A stretch of 64,000 nucleotides of DNA, taken from assembly GCF_036711975.1 (NCBI RefSeq), contig NC_091973.1:5766001-5830000 (forward strand), written 5' to 3'. A model generated the notes under the pieces. That model was not told the DNA's origin, ran no database searches, and worked only from the letters and a program-made list of their open reading frames with translations. Each line of letters starts with the position of its first letter. Position 1 is the first letter of the stretch. The DNA comes from Onthophagus taurus. Its lineage: Eukaryota; Arthropoda; Insecta; Coleoptera; Scarabaeidae. The translations under genes were made by a program, and so were the position numbers. Positions 1 through 11,500 of the stretch are shown in pieces.

Positions 1-733
1 GATCTATTATTCTAGATATAAGACGCATATAAGAATTTAATAATGTATGATGCAACTCAGCAATGTGGCGCATTGTTTTAAGCGTACAGATTCGTCCGCG
101 GAAGCATCGGCAGTGGCCGTCCATGTTTATAAGTCTACTTTTCGTACTCATACTATGCGTAGTTAGTAAATTTTTTTTGAAATAAGGACAGGAATGCGGT
201 GCACGGTTTTGACGGCGCTCGTATCCTAAGGAATGCTACGGTAATAGTTTACACGGGCATACTGCGGTACAGTCGTTATAAAATGTATAAAAAACGAGCA
301 ACGAATTAAAAGTCAAGGCAAAAAAACGATCGGTGGAAAACAATCGAAACGATCACATCACAGGTGTTTAGTAATCAATTATATTTCCAAAGAAACAACA
401 ACAATATTTTATACAGAGAAAACAATAACCCTCGACAACGCTACCGCTACTATACTCGTAAAACGGTTCCTATACATCCTTGTATAACGAACCTCATCGT
501 AATTATATCGATAATGGTTGTTTCGTGACTAATTGATTTTAACTAATTTATCTCTAATCATGTTTACAAGTTAGTTGAAAGCAATTAACCTCGAGTTTAC
601 CGTAATAATAATAATAATAAATACCGGATATTTTAATAAGAAAGGAAGGGACAAAAATTTCAATTGGAACTGGAACATGAGCGTCCAATCGAAATTTTTC
701 GCCGCATTTCTCCAATTCTAAGAGACTTTGGGT
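1..733. other. Downstream flank of alpha-SNAP, no gene seen
   Basis: AT-rich DNA lying 3' of the minus-strand alpha-SNAP gene, so its right part is probably that gene's 3' UTR. I saw no canonical AATAAA on the minus strand here. A short (TAA)n run sits near 604-622. No coding signal was recognised. Confidence 0.5.
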
Positions 734-1758
734 TTAACGTAAATCCGGGTTATCATTGAGTTGTTTCTTGATACGCAGCAATATCATTGTATACCACTGA
801 TCCAGGCGCGAAATTGAATCGTACTCCTTCACAGCATCAGTAAATCCATCAACATTCTGTTCTTCCATGTGTTCTATCAATGTACAAACCAATTTGTACT
901 CACGGGAGTCTTGGAAGGCAGGGTACATCTTCACGTACCGATCCAATGCTTGCTGAGCGTTCAGCAAGTCAACACATAGATGACACAGCGCGGCACGGAA
1001 CAAATATTCCTTAGCACTGTACTTAAGTAGAGAGCTTTCTAAAGATGACGAGGCCACTTGTTGGTATATATTTATTGCTTTTTCATAGTTTTCCAGTTCA
1101 GCAGCATATTGAGCCACCTTCAATAGACATTTATTTGCAGACGAGTTACTCTCTTCACCTCTATAATAATCTGCAGCTTGTTCGTAATGTTGTACCACTT
1201 TTTCGTAGTTAGCAGAATCGTTTTCATAAATTTCTGCAATCGTTTGATGATGCTTTGCTGCCATTGAAAATCTACCCATATCTGTATAAATTTCTATTGC
1301 ACGTAAAAGATTTGTTTGTGCCTCTAAAAAAAAAAAATAATAAAAATCACTTATTTTAGTATTAATTATTGATCTTCAAATTCTTACCATCCGCGTTAGT
1401 TTTCTTATAACAATTAGCAGCATCTACATAATTAGTTGCAGCATCATGACGAGATCCACCCTTAGCATGAAGTTGGGCCGCTTTACAGAAAGAACTCCCG
1501 GCCTCTTCCCAATTCTTGGCAATTTTATACATATTAGCTGCTCTTGTATAACATTCGATAGCATCCTCAACCTTTGTGGTGCCACTAAAATATAAATGAG
1601 TCAACGTTACTCAGATACAGGGATAAGGTGTAATCGACGACAAGAGCCTGAGGGCTTCGTTCTTACCCGAAAAGCGACGAGAAAAATCCCTTTGACGCCT
1701 GCAACTTCTTTTCGGCTTCCTGGATTAACTTCGCTGCTTTTTCTTCGTTCGATGACAT
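734..1758 (-). CDS. Alpha-soluble NSF attachment protein (alpha-SNAP), complete
   Basis: Adaptor that binds assembled SNARE complexes and recruits the ATPase NSF so that they are disassembled after membrane fusion; cytosolic and peripheral on membranes. Three exons on the minus strand: 1758-1667, 1584-1388 and 1323-734, with GT/AG borders and matching phases (2, 1). They give 292 residues, close to the roughly 295 of animal alpha-SNAPs. Exon 1 starts [18 protein letters not shown] and contains [10 protein letters not shown], the membrane-contacting loop region of the family. TPR-like helical repeats follow, with the family stretches [28 protein letters not shown] and [20 protein letters not shown]. 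The C terminus [17 protein letters not shown] carries the conserved leucine-rich tail needed to stimulate NSF. The start is the first ATG of the open frame and matches the family N terminus. No defects are seen. Family assignment is by remembered similarity, not a search. Confidence 0.96.
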
Positions 1759-1948
1759 CGTTACGCGAGATAATAACAATGGACAATTGCTACAATCCTG
1801 ACACTGTTCTCATTGCGATATTGACAAATTGTTTCTTAGTGTCGACGTTAGAGTTAGAACTGTCACTTTGGTGGTCTATCTTAACGATTTTTTGGTGGTG
1901 TTGTTGGTTTTAAATAAGAGATGGCACCCTTAACTTGAAATTACTAAT

Positions 1949-2690
1949 ATGTATGTTAATGCAATATGTTTATTTCAGTTTGCACTTGCACGAAGCCCAA
2001 ATATACTGTATCATTGTAAGACGAGCATACGAAGTATGTATATCATCAAAATGATAATACTTCGTCTTCGTACAAAAACGCGTGAATTTTATGTTAATTG
2101 TACTGATTGTATCTATGATTTAATTGCTCTATCGGAAACTAATTTAAATTCGGATCTTAGGTCTAATGAATTATTCGTGGATAAGTACAGCGCCGTACGA
2201 GGTGATCATCATGATATTGAACTGGTTGATTCTACAGGCATGTAGCCAGTGGTGTTGTACATACCTCTGATAATTCGCAACCTGATTTGCTATGTTTCTT
2301 GGACGCCTTACAACATAAAGTTTTGAATTATCCTGTCCTTATCCTTGGTGATTTTAATTTCCCTAAAAAATAGTAAGTCACTTGGTATATCTATCATCTT
2401 CTATCATATCTATCATCTTGGCAATGTGAAAAAACGGAGTTATTTCGTAATTTTTGTGACTTTTTGAACCTTCGTCAACTCAATCATGTATTAAACTATG
2501 ACAATCGTTTATTGGATTTCGTTCTTACAAATACTGATTGTGCCCTCGTCTACGAGGATCAGTCCCATCCCGCCTTAGATATTGCAATGAATTTACTGAT
2601 AGCAAATGATGGTTTTCCGAAACTTTGTGTTTTTAGCTTATCTCCTAAGTTTATGAACTATTTGCCTCTTACCTATCGGGTCGTATAAAT
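1949..2690 (+). pseudogene. LINE (Jockey-like) endonuclease fragment, decayed
   Basis: Remains of the apurinic-type endonuclease domain of a non-LTR retrotransposon on the plus strand. Recognisable pieces in order are LIALSETNLNSDLRSNELF, then VLILGDFNFP in another frame, then LLDFVLTNTD and QSHPALDI. These match the SETWL, GDFN, LDxVxTN and S-H motif series of LINE endonucleases. Frameshifts and stops (for example near 2245 and 2370) show it is dead. It is followed after a gap by the C-terminal part of the reverse transcriptase, 3640-4200, in the same orientation. The family label Jockey-like is an inference from motif wording. Confidence 0.8.
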
Positions 2691-3369
2691 TATGTCTATT
2701 ACAACAGTTATGCGTCTATGGAGTTTACGGCTAGGTCTGGAAATAATAAGTTTATTGAATACGCATCAAAATGTACAATATTCTCGTGAAATAAAAGTTG
2801 TAATAATAATGACAATAAAGAAAACAGGTATTCATTAATTTGTCTTCATTGCTGCAAAATGTTCATCTATGGAGTAGAATTCCTTTTCTAAGAGCATATT
2901 CTCGACCTGTCTTATAAAACTCTTCATATTCAATGTTTTAAAATGGGGTTGGGTTGAGTTTTTTATGATTTTGTTATTCTGTCATATAGAAGTTTGCTGT
3001 AATCTCCTTGTCTGGTGCAGTAGGGGTGAGACTCTATAATTGTGGTTAGTGCATCCATGTTTTTGTGTATTGTATAGTCTAGACACGTAAGTATAGATGA
3101 AGATATATACTTACTATGCCATACACCGCCATGATGTGGAAGTATGCAAAATACACATTTCGCGATTCAGCCGATGGTAAGTTTTTTACCATTACTTTTA
3201 AACAATATATTAAAGTTGCTCATTTCTTTTTAAGCTGCGATTTAGTCTTTTGATTTGTAACGTGATCATTGGATTTCGTATAAAACTTGAGTAACTTGGT
3301 TTTAGTTTTGTTTAATTCGTAGATGAGTAATTGAGTAATTCGAGTAATTCGGCAGATCGTTTATGTAGA

Positions 3370-3600
3370 TCAAAAAAAGAATCGGTCCAAGAACCGAACC
3401 TCCGATATTTCGTCTTTCCAGTGAGTTTGTTGTTTTCGCTGATCCAGATATGAAACTAACAGGTTAAGGATCTTTTCTCTTATTCCGTATTTGTTCAATT
3501 TCTTAGTAAGAATGTCATAATTTACAAGATCAAAAGCCTTACTAAGATCACAAAAGGCAACTTGAGTATATTTTTGTTCATCAAAACCTCTTATGATCAC
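3370..3600 (-). pseudogene. Reverse-transcriptase fragment in opposite orientation
   Basis: A minus-strand open stretch reads VAFCDLSKAFDLVNYD and then ILTKKLNKYGIREKILNLL. This is the finger/palm region of a LINE reverse transcriptase (block A, with FCDLSKAFD holding the first catalytic aspartate). It lies between plus-strand endonuclease and plus-strand reverse-transcriptase C-terminal pieces. It is therefore an inverted internal segment of the same element or a second insertion. It stops before the FADD block. Confidence 0.8.
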
Positions 3601-3639
3601 TTGTAATACATTAAGCAGTATCGTGTTCGTGGATTTCCA

Positions 3640-4200
3640 AAATTTTGGACATTCAGGTTTGGTTACTCAGGTCGTTGGGATTTCCAGGTTTCTTCTTGAA
3701 TGACATTCTAGACAAATTCTCATCTAACGTACTAACTTATGCAAACGATTTGAAACTATTAAGACCTATTTTTTCGGACCGTGATGTTGTCAGTCTTCAG
3801 TCGTACTTGGACGTCTTGGTGGAATTGTGTAACCGTTATCAGCTAATGATTAATATCAATAAGTGTGGTGCCGTCACTTTTACACGCAAGCTGTCTCCTT
3901 TTCAATCTTCTTATTATATAGAAGGTCTATCTACAATCAAAAATCTAGGAGTTACTTTTGACCTCAAATTGTCTTTTGTACTGCACATTGAAAATATAGC
4001 ATCTTCTGGGACGAGGACGCTTGGTTTCGTTTTGCGCACCTCGCGTCCGTTTTTGACCTTTGAATTGTCCAAAATGGAATTAATTTGGTCACCACAATAT
4101 ATATGTCATAGATTTATATTGGAAAGAATTCAGAGATTTCTCAAATATTAGTCTCTACGCTTGGTTGGGCAATAAAATGAATTATTATTATTATTATAAG
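3640..4200 (+). pseudogene. LINE reverse-transcriptase C-terminal fragment with (TTA)n tail
   Basis: The plus-strand frame reads FLNDILDKFSSNVLTYANDLKLLR, where the usual FADDLK catalytic box has become YANDLK; the second aspartate is lost, so the enzyme would be dead. Downstream are NRYQLMININKCGAVTFTR and IKNLGVTFDLKLSF, the thumb motifs of Jockey/CR1-type elements. A degraded C-terminal 'WSPQY...LERIQRFLKY' follows. The copy ends in AATAAAATGAATTATTATTA, a simple-repeat 3' tail typical of LINE integration. Probably the 3' half of the element whose endonuclease lies at 1949-2690. Confidence 0.82.
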
Positions 4201-5538
4201 TGTACAAGGATGGAGAAGAAGGCGATGAAATAGTAATTTTTTACAACAGAATTTTATTTGGAACTTTGATATAATACATTTACTTTTTGCATATATTTAT
4301 AGTTTATTTATATATAATATATATTTATTCATTTATATAATGATTGCTTGTGATTTTTTACAATTAAATTGTTTAAATAAAACGTTATATCAATAGTATA
4401 AAGGTTACTAAAAATAGTTAGAGAAGTGATGGTGAGATGATATATTTATTTATATAGATGTATATTATAATATATGCGTTGAGTGAATTTAGATCTGAAG
4501 ATGAGGGATCACTGCTCCAATAAACGAGACTAAATTGCTACGTGCGGTCACTAGTTTTAAATCTATCGAACGGTGAGTCTTTCGCTAACTTTAAAATAAC
4601 GAGATCATTGACTAATAATGACAGAACAACATTAACACTTTGCAACGGTAAACAACATCGCAGACAGACACGTTTCAAAACACGTTTCAAAACGAAACGT
4701 CGACCGTTGTTGATCTGTCGACGTATCGTCGTCGCCTTTTTAACCACCTTATAATACTAATCACATAATCAAGTACTCTTTTAAACATAAATATTTATAA
4801 ACAAATTGGTAATTGATAACAACAACAAAAATGCCGTCAACCCTATTCAATAACATGCGAAGAAGTGAGATATACATTGTATACAGGGTTTTTCAATTTT
4901 ATTGGAGCTAAAATTTGACTCTATCTACTATTTTCATAAATTAGTAAAAGTTTATAGTGAAAAGTAGACAATTAAAAAAATAATTAAAGAAAAAAAACTT
5001 TAACAATTTTATTCCTAAATAGAAAATAATTCAATAAGTTTGTCTGATTGCACCTAATAACTACTTCTTTGTCCACCTAACTAACATCGTGGCTAACGAA
5101 GTAAAATATTCAGCGTCCATAAAAAATAAAAAAAAGAACACCTGTATAACGATCTAAAGTTTTTTCGTTCAAACTCGTTATTACAAATTGTAACCAACAT
5201 CGACTCAATATGTTTTTATAGAACCAACGATTGTAAAAGAGGTGTTTTTATAATCTATATTATTTCATCTGTTATCTTTTGGTAAAACATTCCGGAAAAA
5301 AAACCGGGAACAAAAATTACAGTTTCGAATTCGGTCGTCCAATCAATCAGATTGTCTAACACGCACGGTGCACAAATAATAGCCCCTCTCCATGTTTGTA
5401 CCACTGTTTTGAATCGTTTTAGCACCATGTCAAAATTCTATATAAGTAGCTCGAAAAAACCTTTTACCGGTCGATGACGTTATCGCATGCGACCGAAACT
5501 AGAGGAAGGGAAGACGTTACGCTATTGCACATAGATAG
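4201..5538. other. AT-rich intergenic DNA, includes probable capicua 3' UTR
   Basis: No gene recognised. On the minus strand an AATAAA signal (plus-strand TTTATT at 5008-5013) lies about 525 bases beyond the capicua stop codon and is a good candidate polyadenylation site. Overlapping ORFs on both strands at 4538-4754 come from a repetitive CGTTTCAAAAC-rich stretch and are not supported as genes. Confidence 0.5.
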
Positions 5539-8500
5539 CTAACTGTTCAAAGACACCCGCACATTTTCAGCTGGCGTTAACGGACTGTTGATGCTATTCG
5601 CACTTGATGGTGTATTCCCCTGACTGGCCATCAGTTTTTGTCGCACCTCCCTTATTTTTAATTGCAATATATTCTTCGACGGAAATAAGCACGCGTGTTC
5701 TCCTTGGAACTTAGATGTTGCCTCAGCTGATGGAAAATATGTACCGCTCTTTTTAAATAGTTCCATTACTAATTGTCGCCTTGTTTCTAAGAGTCTTCTA
5801 TGTCCCCTTTCTGATTCGCGACCTGTGCCTGGTGTTCTAGGAGTGCGCGGCGAGTTTGCTTCTTCCATATCAGTCAGATCTAATAATATTAATTATGTAT
5901 ATAAAAAATTTACAACGAAACTTATACTACCTCTAGCAGCATCTAAGTTAAAATCTGGCCCAAAAAAAGATCCTCCAACAATATGTCGACGGGGAGTCCC
6001 AACTTGCTGTCCATCCATTTCCACTTCTTCGTCAACCGAGGTCCTATGCGGTGTTGGTCGTTGTTTCTTTTGATAACTGGGCGTAAAGTGCGGACTGGAC
6101 GCTACGGAGAGTGCACTGGGAGACTGACATTCGTCCGGCTTAAACTGAGGCAACGAAGAGAATTTCTTATCGAAATTCACCTGTTCCAAGACCCTGAAAT
6201 AAAGCCTTCTGAGTATGGTTAAATGCTACCAAATCAATCATTATGCTGCACCTGTCCATTCCGTCCCTATTTTGACTTTTCTTTGGCAGAGCCTTTTTAT
6301 GAAGGGGCGACATCAACGGATCCGGAGTATCTGGAGGCGGTGCTACACTCGTTGGAGGCTTCGTTAATATACCCCCTATATTACTTGGCATAGATGATGA
6401 TGATGTAGCTACAGCTAAAATACATAAATAAATTACTTTCAAAAATAGTAAATAATATAATTGTAATATATAAATCTAAAAATTACCCATAGATTGCCGT
6501 CTTTGTAAAGGTGCTTGTCCTAATTGCGCAGGTGTCGGTGCCAATTTAAATTCTTCTTTATGTTCTGCCATAACAGGATGTCTAGGAGTCGTCTCAGGAT
6601 TATTTAAATGAGGTGACGAAGGGATAAGTTCTGGAGATTTTATAACTTTCGTGTTGGATTTAGTATCTTTTTGGTGATTATTATCGATAATTTTGGGCGT
6701 GCCGGGAGCCGTAGGACTGGGATATGGGAGATTGTTGCTTGCAGTGGTCGAAGTTAAGTCGTTTTGAGACGCGTTATGGAGTCTGGTTTGGGCCTGGCTA
6801 ACAATAACGGATTGGGCGGTGGATTTTGGAAGTTGGGCGAATTGAACGGGTTGTATGGCAACGTTTCTACCGTTTGTGTCTGATACGGGTATTTGCAAAT
6901 TGTAAACATATTGCACAGATTGATCCGAAGCTGATGAGGCAACAACAACGACCGGGTGAGATCGATCTCCCTCACTGGTGAGGCACAACGTGGTAGATTG
7001 TCCGCCAATTTGGGGGTTTAGAATTAAAGCCATGGGTTGGCTATGAAATTGTCCAGGTTGATTATGGTGTTCTCCCCCAACTTGTATGATGCTGGTAGGT
7101 TTTCCTTGTGGTTTTAAGATAATTGTTGACGGTGGTTTGGAAGGTGATATAATTCCTTTTACGTTAGATGAAGTGGTAGACCAAGAGCTTGGTGTGGGAT
7201 CTGTGTCATTATGGCTCAAAGAAGGACAGTCCAGTTTTGATGTCATGGCAAATGAAGTGTTATTGCTCCAATTGTGAGCGTTTTCGTTATTCTCCATTTT
7301 AATTTCCGTCTTGATAACTTTTGGAGAAGCAGGCATCGTTTTAAAGGCACCTCCAGTCGTTTTGAACTCGCTTATACCTTGCGGGTTCATCGGATATGGA
7401 AAGTTTAGTACAGAAGCTGTAGGCACTGGACTGAACTTTGGCCCATTATCGAGTCTTGCTTTTATTGGTTTCGGTCGACAAGTCACTTCTGGCATCGTAT
7501 TACCAACAATACCAAAGTGTTGTTGGTGGTTCAGATGCGCGTGATGATGACGGCCGATTCTATTTTCAAGCGATTGATCTAAATCGCTATGAGATTCTGA
7601 ATCCGAATCGGTAACTTTTTCTTTTGATTTTAACTCAATTTCTTGTTGGGGAGTGTCTTCACAAATTACCATTTGATCCTCATCGGATATATCGCCCGTA
7701 TCTTGCTCTTCGACGGGTAATTTAGCTTCAGGAGCTGGGGATGGTGAATTTGGTGTGTGCGGACTCATTGGAACGCCATCTCCCATTTCCCCAATATCAC
7801 CCGTCGAACTTAATCGACTCCTACCGGACCCGGTAGACGACTTTCTCCTGTCTTTATTGCACCATTTCCACTCTGGATGAGCTTTAAAGTGAGCTTCTTT
7901 TACTTCAGACGCTAACTCGTGGTATTCCTTCTTTTTATCCGGCGATAAAGCGTACCACCATTCGCCTAAAATCTTTGACACAGTCCTGTTATCTTGATTG
8001 GGAAATTGTTGGTGAACAAGTGCGCGATGTCGTTTTGAAAAGATCATAAACGCATTCATTGGCCTTCTTATTCTTTCTTTAGTTTTAATCGTGGCATCGC
8101 CCCTTTGCAAGGAAGTCAACGACTGGCTCCTACGTTTATTTCCATTGTGAACATCTTCAGGTCTATCTGGAATCTTAGCCGGTTCGTTAACGAAGACGTC
8201 GTCATCGTCTTCAATACTCGGCAATATCGATTCCGGCTCAATATCATCTTCTATATCAAGAACGGGTGCTGGCACTTGGGATTGCATTGTTGGCACTGGT
8301 GGAGCCGACAACGGTGGAGACAATTCAGAATCAGGCGGTGAAACGGGGCCCGAATGAGGAGGCAGTATCGGTAATATTGAGTGCCAAATATACGTTGACT
8401 GTTGTTTCATATTATGGATTGGATGACTTTGAGATTGTTGACTAGTGGGGAATGAATTTATTAACTGATTCGTAGAGGTAGGCGTGGATCGTTCATGAGA

Positions 8501-11500
8501 TGCGTAAGGGTTCGATTGACTTAAGGGAGATTGCATGTTTACGGGTTCTTTCGGTAAATTGTTGTTGAATCCGGTCACCGTCGGCAGCTTTATTATCGTC
8601 GGTGGCGTCGTTTGTGGCACAGAGGTTACGGGCGGATGTTGTTGAGGCACCGTTTGAACACGTTTTAAGACCGAAGGAGTAGCCGCTGGTAAAACGGGCA
8701 CCAACTGAGTCGGCTTTACGATGACCGGCAGCAATTGACTGCCGCTATTCACCGTCGATGGAAGACTTTTCATGCTGGGGTTCGTTGGCGTGACGCGAAT
8801 GGTCGACGTTTGAGACACGTAATCTTGTTGCGCCATCGGTCGTTGTTGCTCCTTATTCTTGTCATTTTGAATATCATTTATTATCATGTATGTTATTTGA
8901 CCGTTCTCCTGTTCTAATTGCTGGCTTGTTAATCCTTTGGTGTTGTGGTGAAGTATTACGCTCTGTTGATCTGGGATAGAATTTGAATTGATTGTGTTAC
9001 TCATCCAAGATTTTGGATTCGGAGATAAACGTATCACGCTTGTTGCTGGGTGTACTGGACGTACTAATTCTGGCCTATTAACAATTATAAATATTTATAT
9101 AAAACAACAATTTAAGTATATATGAAACTTGTAGAACATAAATAATATTCACGTTATTTCCTAGTAAAGACTTACCTAATAACTGGATTATAAGTGGGAA
9201 TATTATAATTATACCCTGGACTTGGGGAGCTTCGTTTAGGTAATTGAGAGGGTGCTGTAATCGGCATAAAAAGATTTTGTTTCGGGCCAACTGGAACTGG
9301 TGATTGCATCGATGATGGCGAAGAACCGTGGGGGTTAGGCGAGAAAGCTGGTGTATCGGACCGAGAACCTCCTAAAGATACTAACGAAGATATCAGTGTT
9401 AACAAAAAAAAAATACGAATCTCGAAAAGCTTACCGAGCATGTTGGCCGCATCTTTTTCTTCTTGATCAAACCGCCCTGTTATTCGCCTATCATTACAAT
9501 TGGGGGAGGTCTCGGAATCCCTGGAAGTTTCTTCACCGTCCACTTTACTATTTGACCGTGAAAACGATGAATCCATACGCAAACTATTCCCTTTCAAACT
9601 CAAATGTCTTGAGCAATAACCGCGTCGCTGGGACTCCTTTTGACAGCCATCTTTTGAACACAACCTCCTCCACTGCTTTCCATTAAATTTTTTACGTACT
9701 CCGTTAGGATTTGATACGACGTCCCCTTTTTTGTACTTATGAGGGGTCGCGGTTTGGCTCCTAGGGGTTGTGGGTTGAGATCTAGGTGTGACACTACTAG
9801 AAGAACTGCCGCGACTTTGCATACTACTCCGTTTACTGCTTCCGGAAAGTTTTAAATCACTGTCATTCGAAAACATCACTTCCCGCCTTAATTCGTCATC
9901 GCTCTCACACAAATCCTCGTAATGTTTTCCGTTTAATTGCGACCCGCACATCGAGGGCATGTGAGATAGCGGAGATACTTGAGGAAAATACTCGGGTTGT
10001 AGAGGCGGCTGTTGAGGCTGCTGCAAGCTCATATCATAAACTCGCGATGGCGATTTCAAATTCTCCAGTTCATCATACCATGGCGGCCTCAACAGACGCA
10101 AATCTGCCCGTTTCACCGTTATCTCGCACTGCTGATCCCCGAGAACGGCTACTCGAAATTGTACCGAGTGCGTTTCTTCTAGAATCTTACAAACGACACC
10201 CTCCACAAACAACGCTTGTTGATCGGGGTGTCTTACACAGACTCGAGTACCTAACGTTAGTTGCGATTTTGACGGGGCCGCATCACTTATTATGTTATAA
10301 TTTTCTGCAGAGAGGACGTGCGTAAATTTTAGTGTTCTCTCTTCTTTACCATCTAATTCAACTATAATCTACAAAAAGATCAATTAAGAAAGATCATTAA
10401 GAAAATATGACCTGGACTATGAAACACAGATTTAGGTGTCAAGAGGTCGACCGTTTTTAATTTGGTTTCCACCCAACACAAAAGGGCACAAAAATTTATC
10501 GTTTATGTATTAATTTTTAATCATAATACAACTTAGCCCATTATAAATATTTAAATCAAGTATTTAGATGTCGGTTTCAAAACAACAACATAAAGTGTAA
10601 ACATTACAAAAAAGTTTACTATCAATGTTTACGTATGAATACTGGTTTTGTAAATACTGATATTGACTGAGAAGTTTTAATACATTGACAGATGTTGTTG
10701 TTTGTGTAGATTACCATTAAAAGAAATGTTAAATTTATTTTCTTTTAACAACAAAATAACCAAACGAGTGTTAGATTGTATAAAGAAACGATATTAATTC
10801 TTTTTTTAGATTGATTGAATGTTATTGGGACACTTATATACATATCAGAGATACTTTGTTACCTTTGTATGTTGAACAAAATTCCTTTATGAACGATCAC
10901 CTTTATTTAAAATGATCACATTAATCTCACAGTATTTAACTCTTTAATGGTTATTACCTTTATGGATCGTTTATGAAAAATGAGCAAAAACGCGGTCATA
11001 CCGCGAATATAAAAGAGTATCGGTCACCAACTGGCGTAGTGCAAGATAATTTTTGGGCTTATACAACAACAAACATTATCATAAAAGTTTTAGGGTCATC
11101 TTTATCAGGCATTCAATGTTATAAAAAAAATAAGTGCAAATTTGAGGGTATCACCACGTCTTTATCTTTTATTAGGAAGCTTTTTATTTTAATAATAAGC
11201 TTCCAAATGTTATCACTTCATACTTTCTTGCAAAAATTTTTCAATACCTTTACAGGATGATAAATATTTGAACATTTTTGGCAGGGGACCTTTGCGTATT
11301 ATGCGCCAAAAAAAGAAATTTGTGCGTCGCCCCCGAAGATGAAATACGTTAAAAACGTTCTGGCAGTGAATGTGTTAACATTATATGTGTTAACAGTATA
11401 TAGTCTTTATAGTAAACGATTGTTTCTCAAAACCAATATTATTCAATAAAATAAAAGAAAAACGGTATAATACAGCATTTAAAATTAATATTTTGTTTCT

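Noticed and set aside
4538..4754. Overlapping open frames on both strands
   Set aside because: Produced by a repetitive, partly self-complementary CGTTTCAAAAC stretch.
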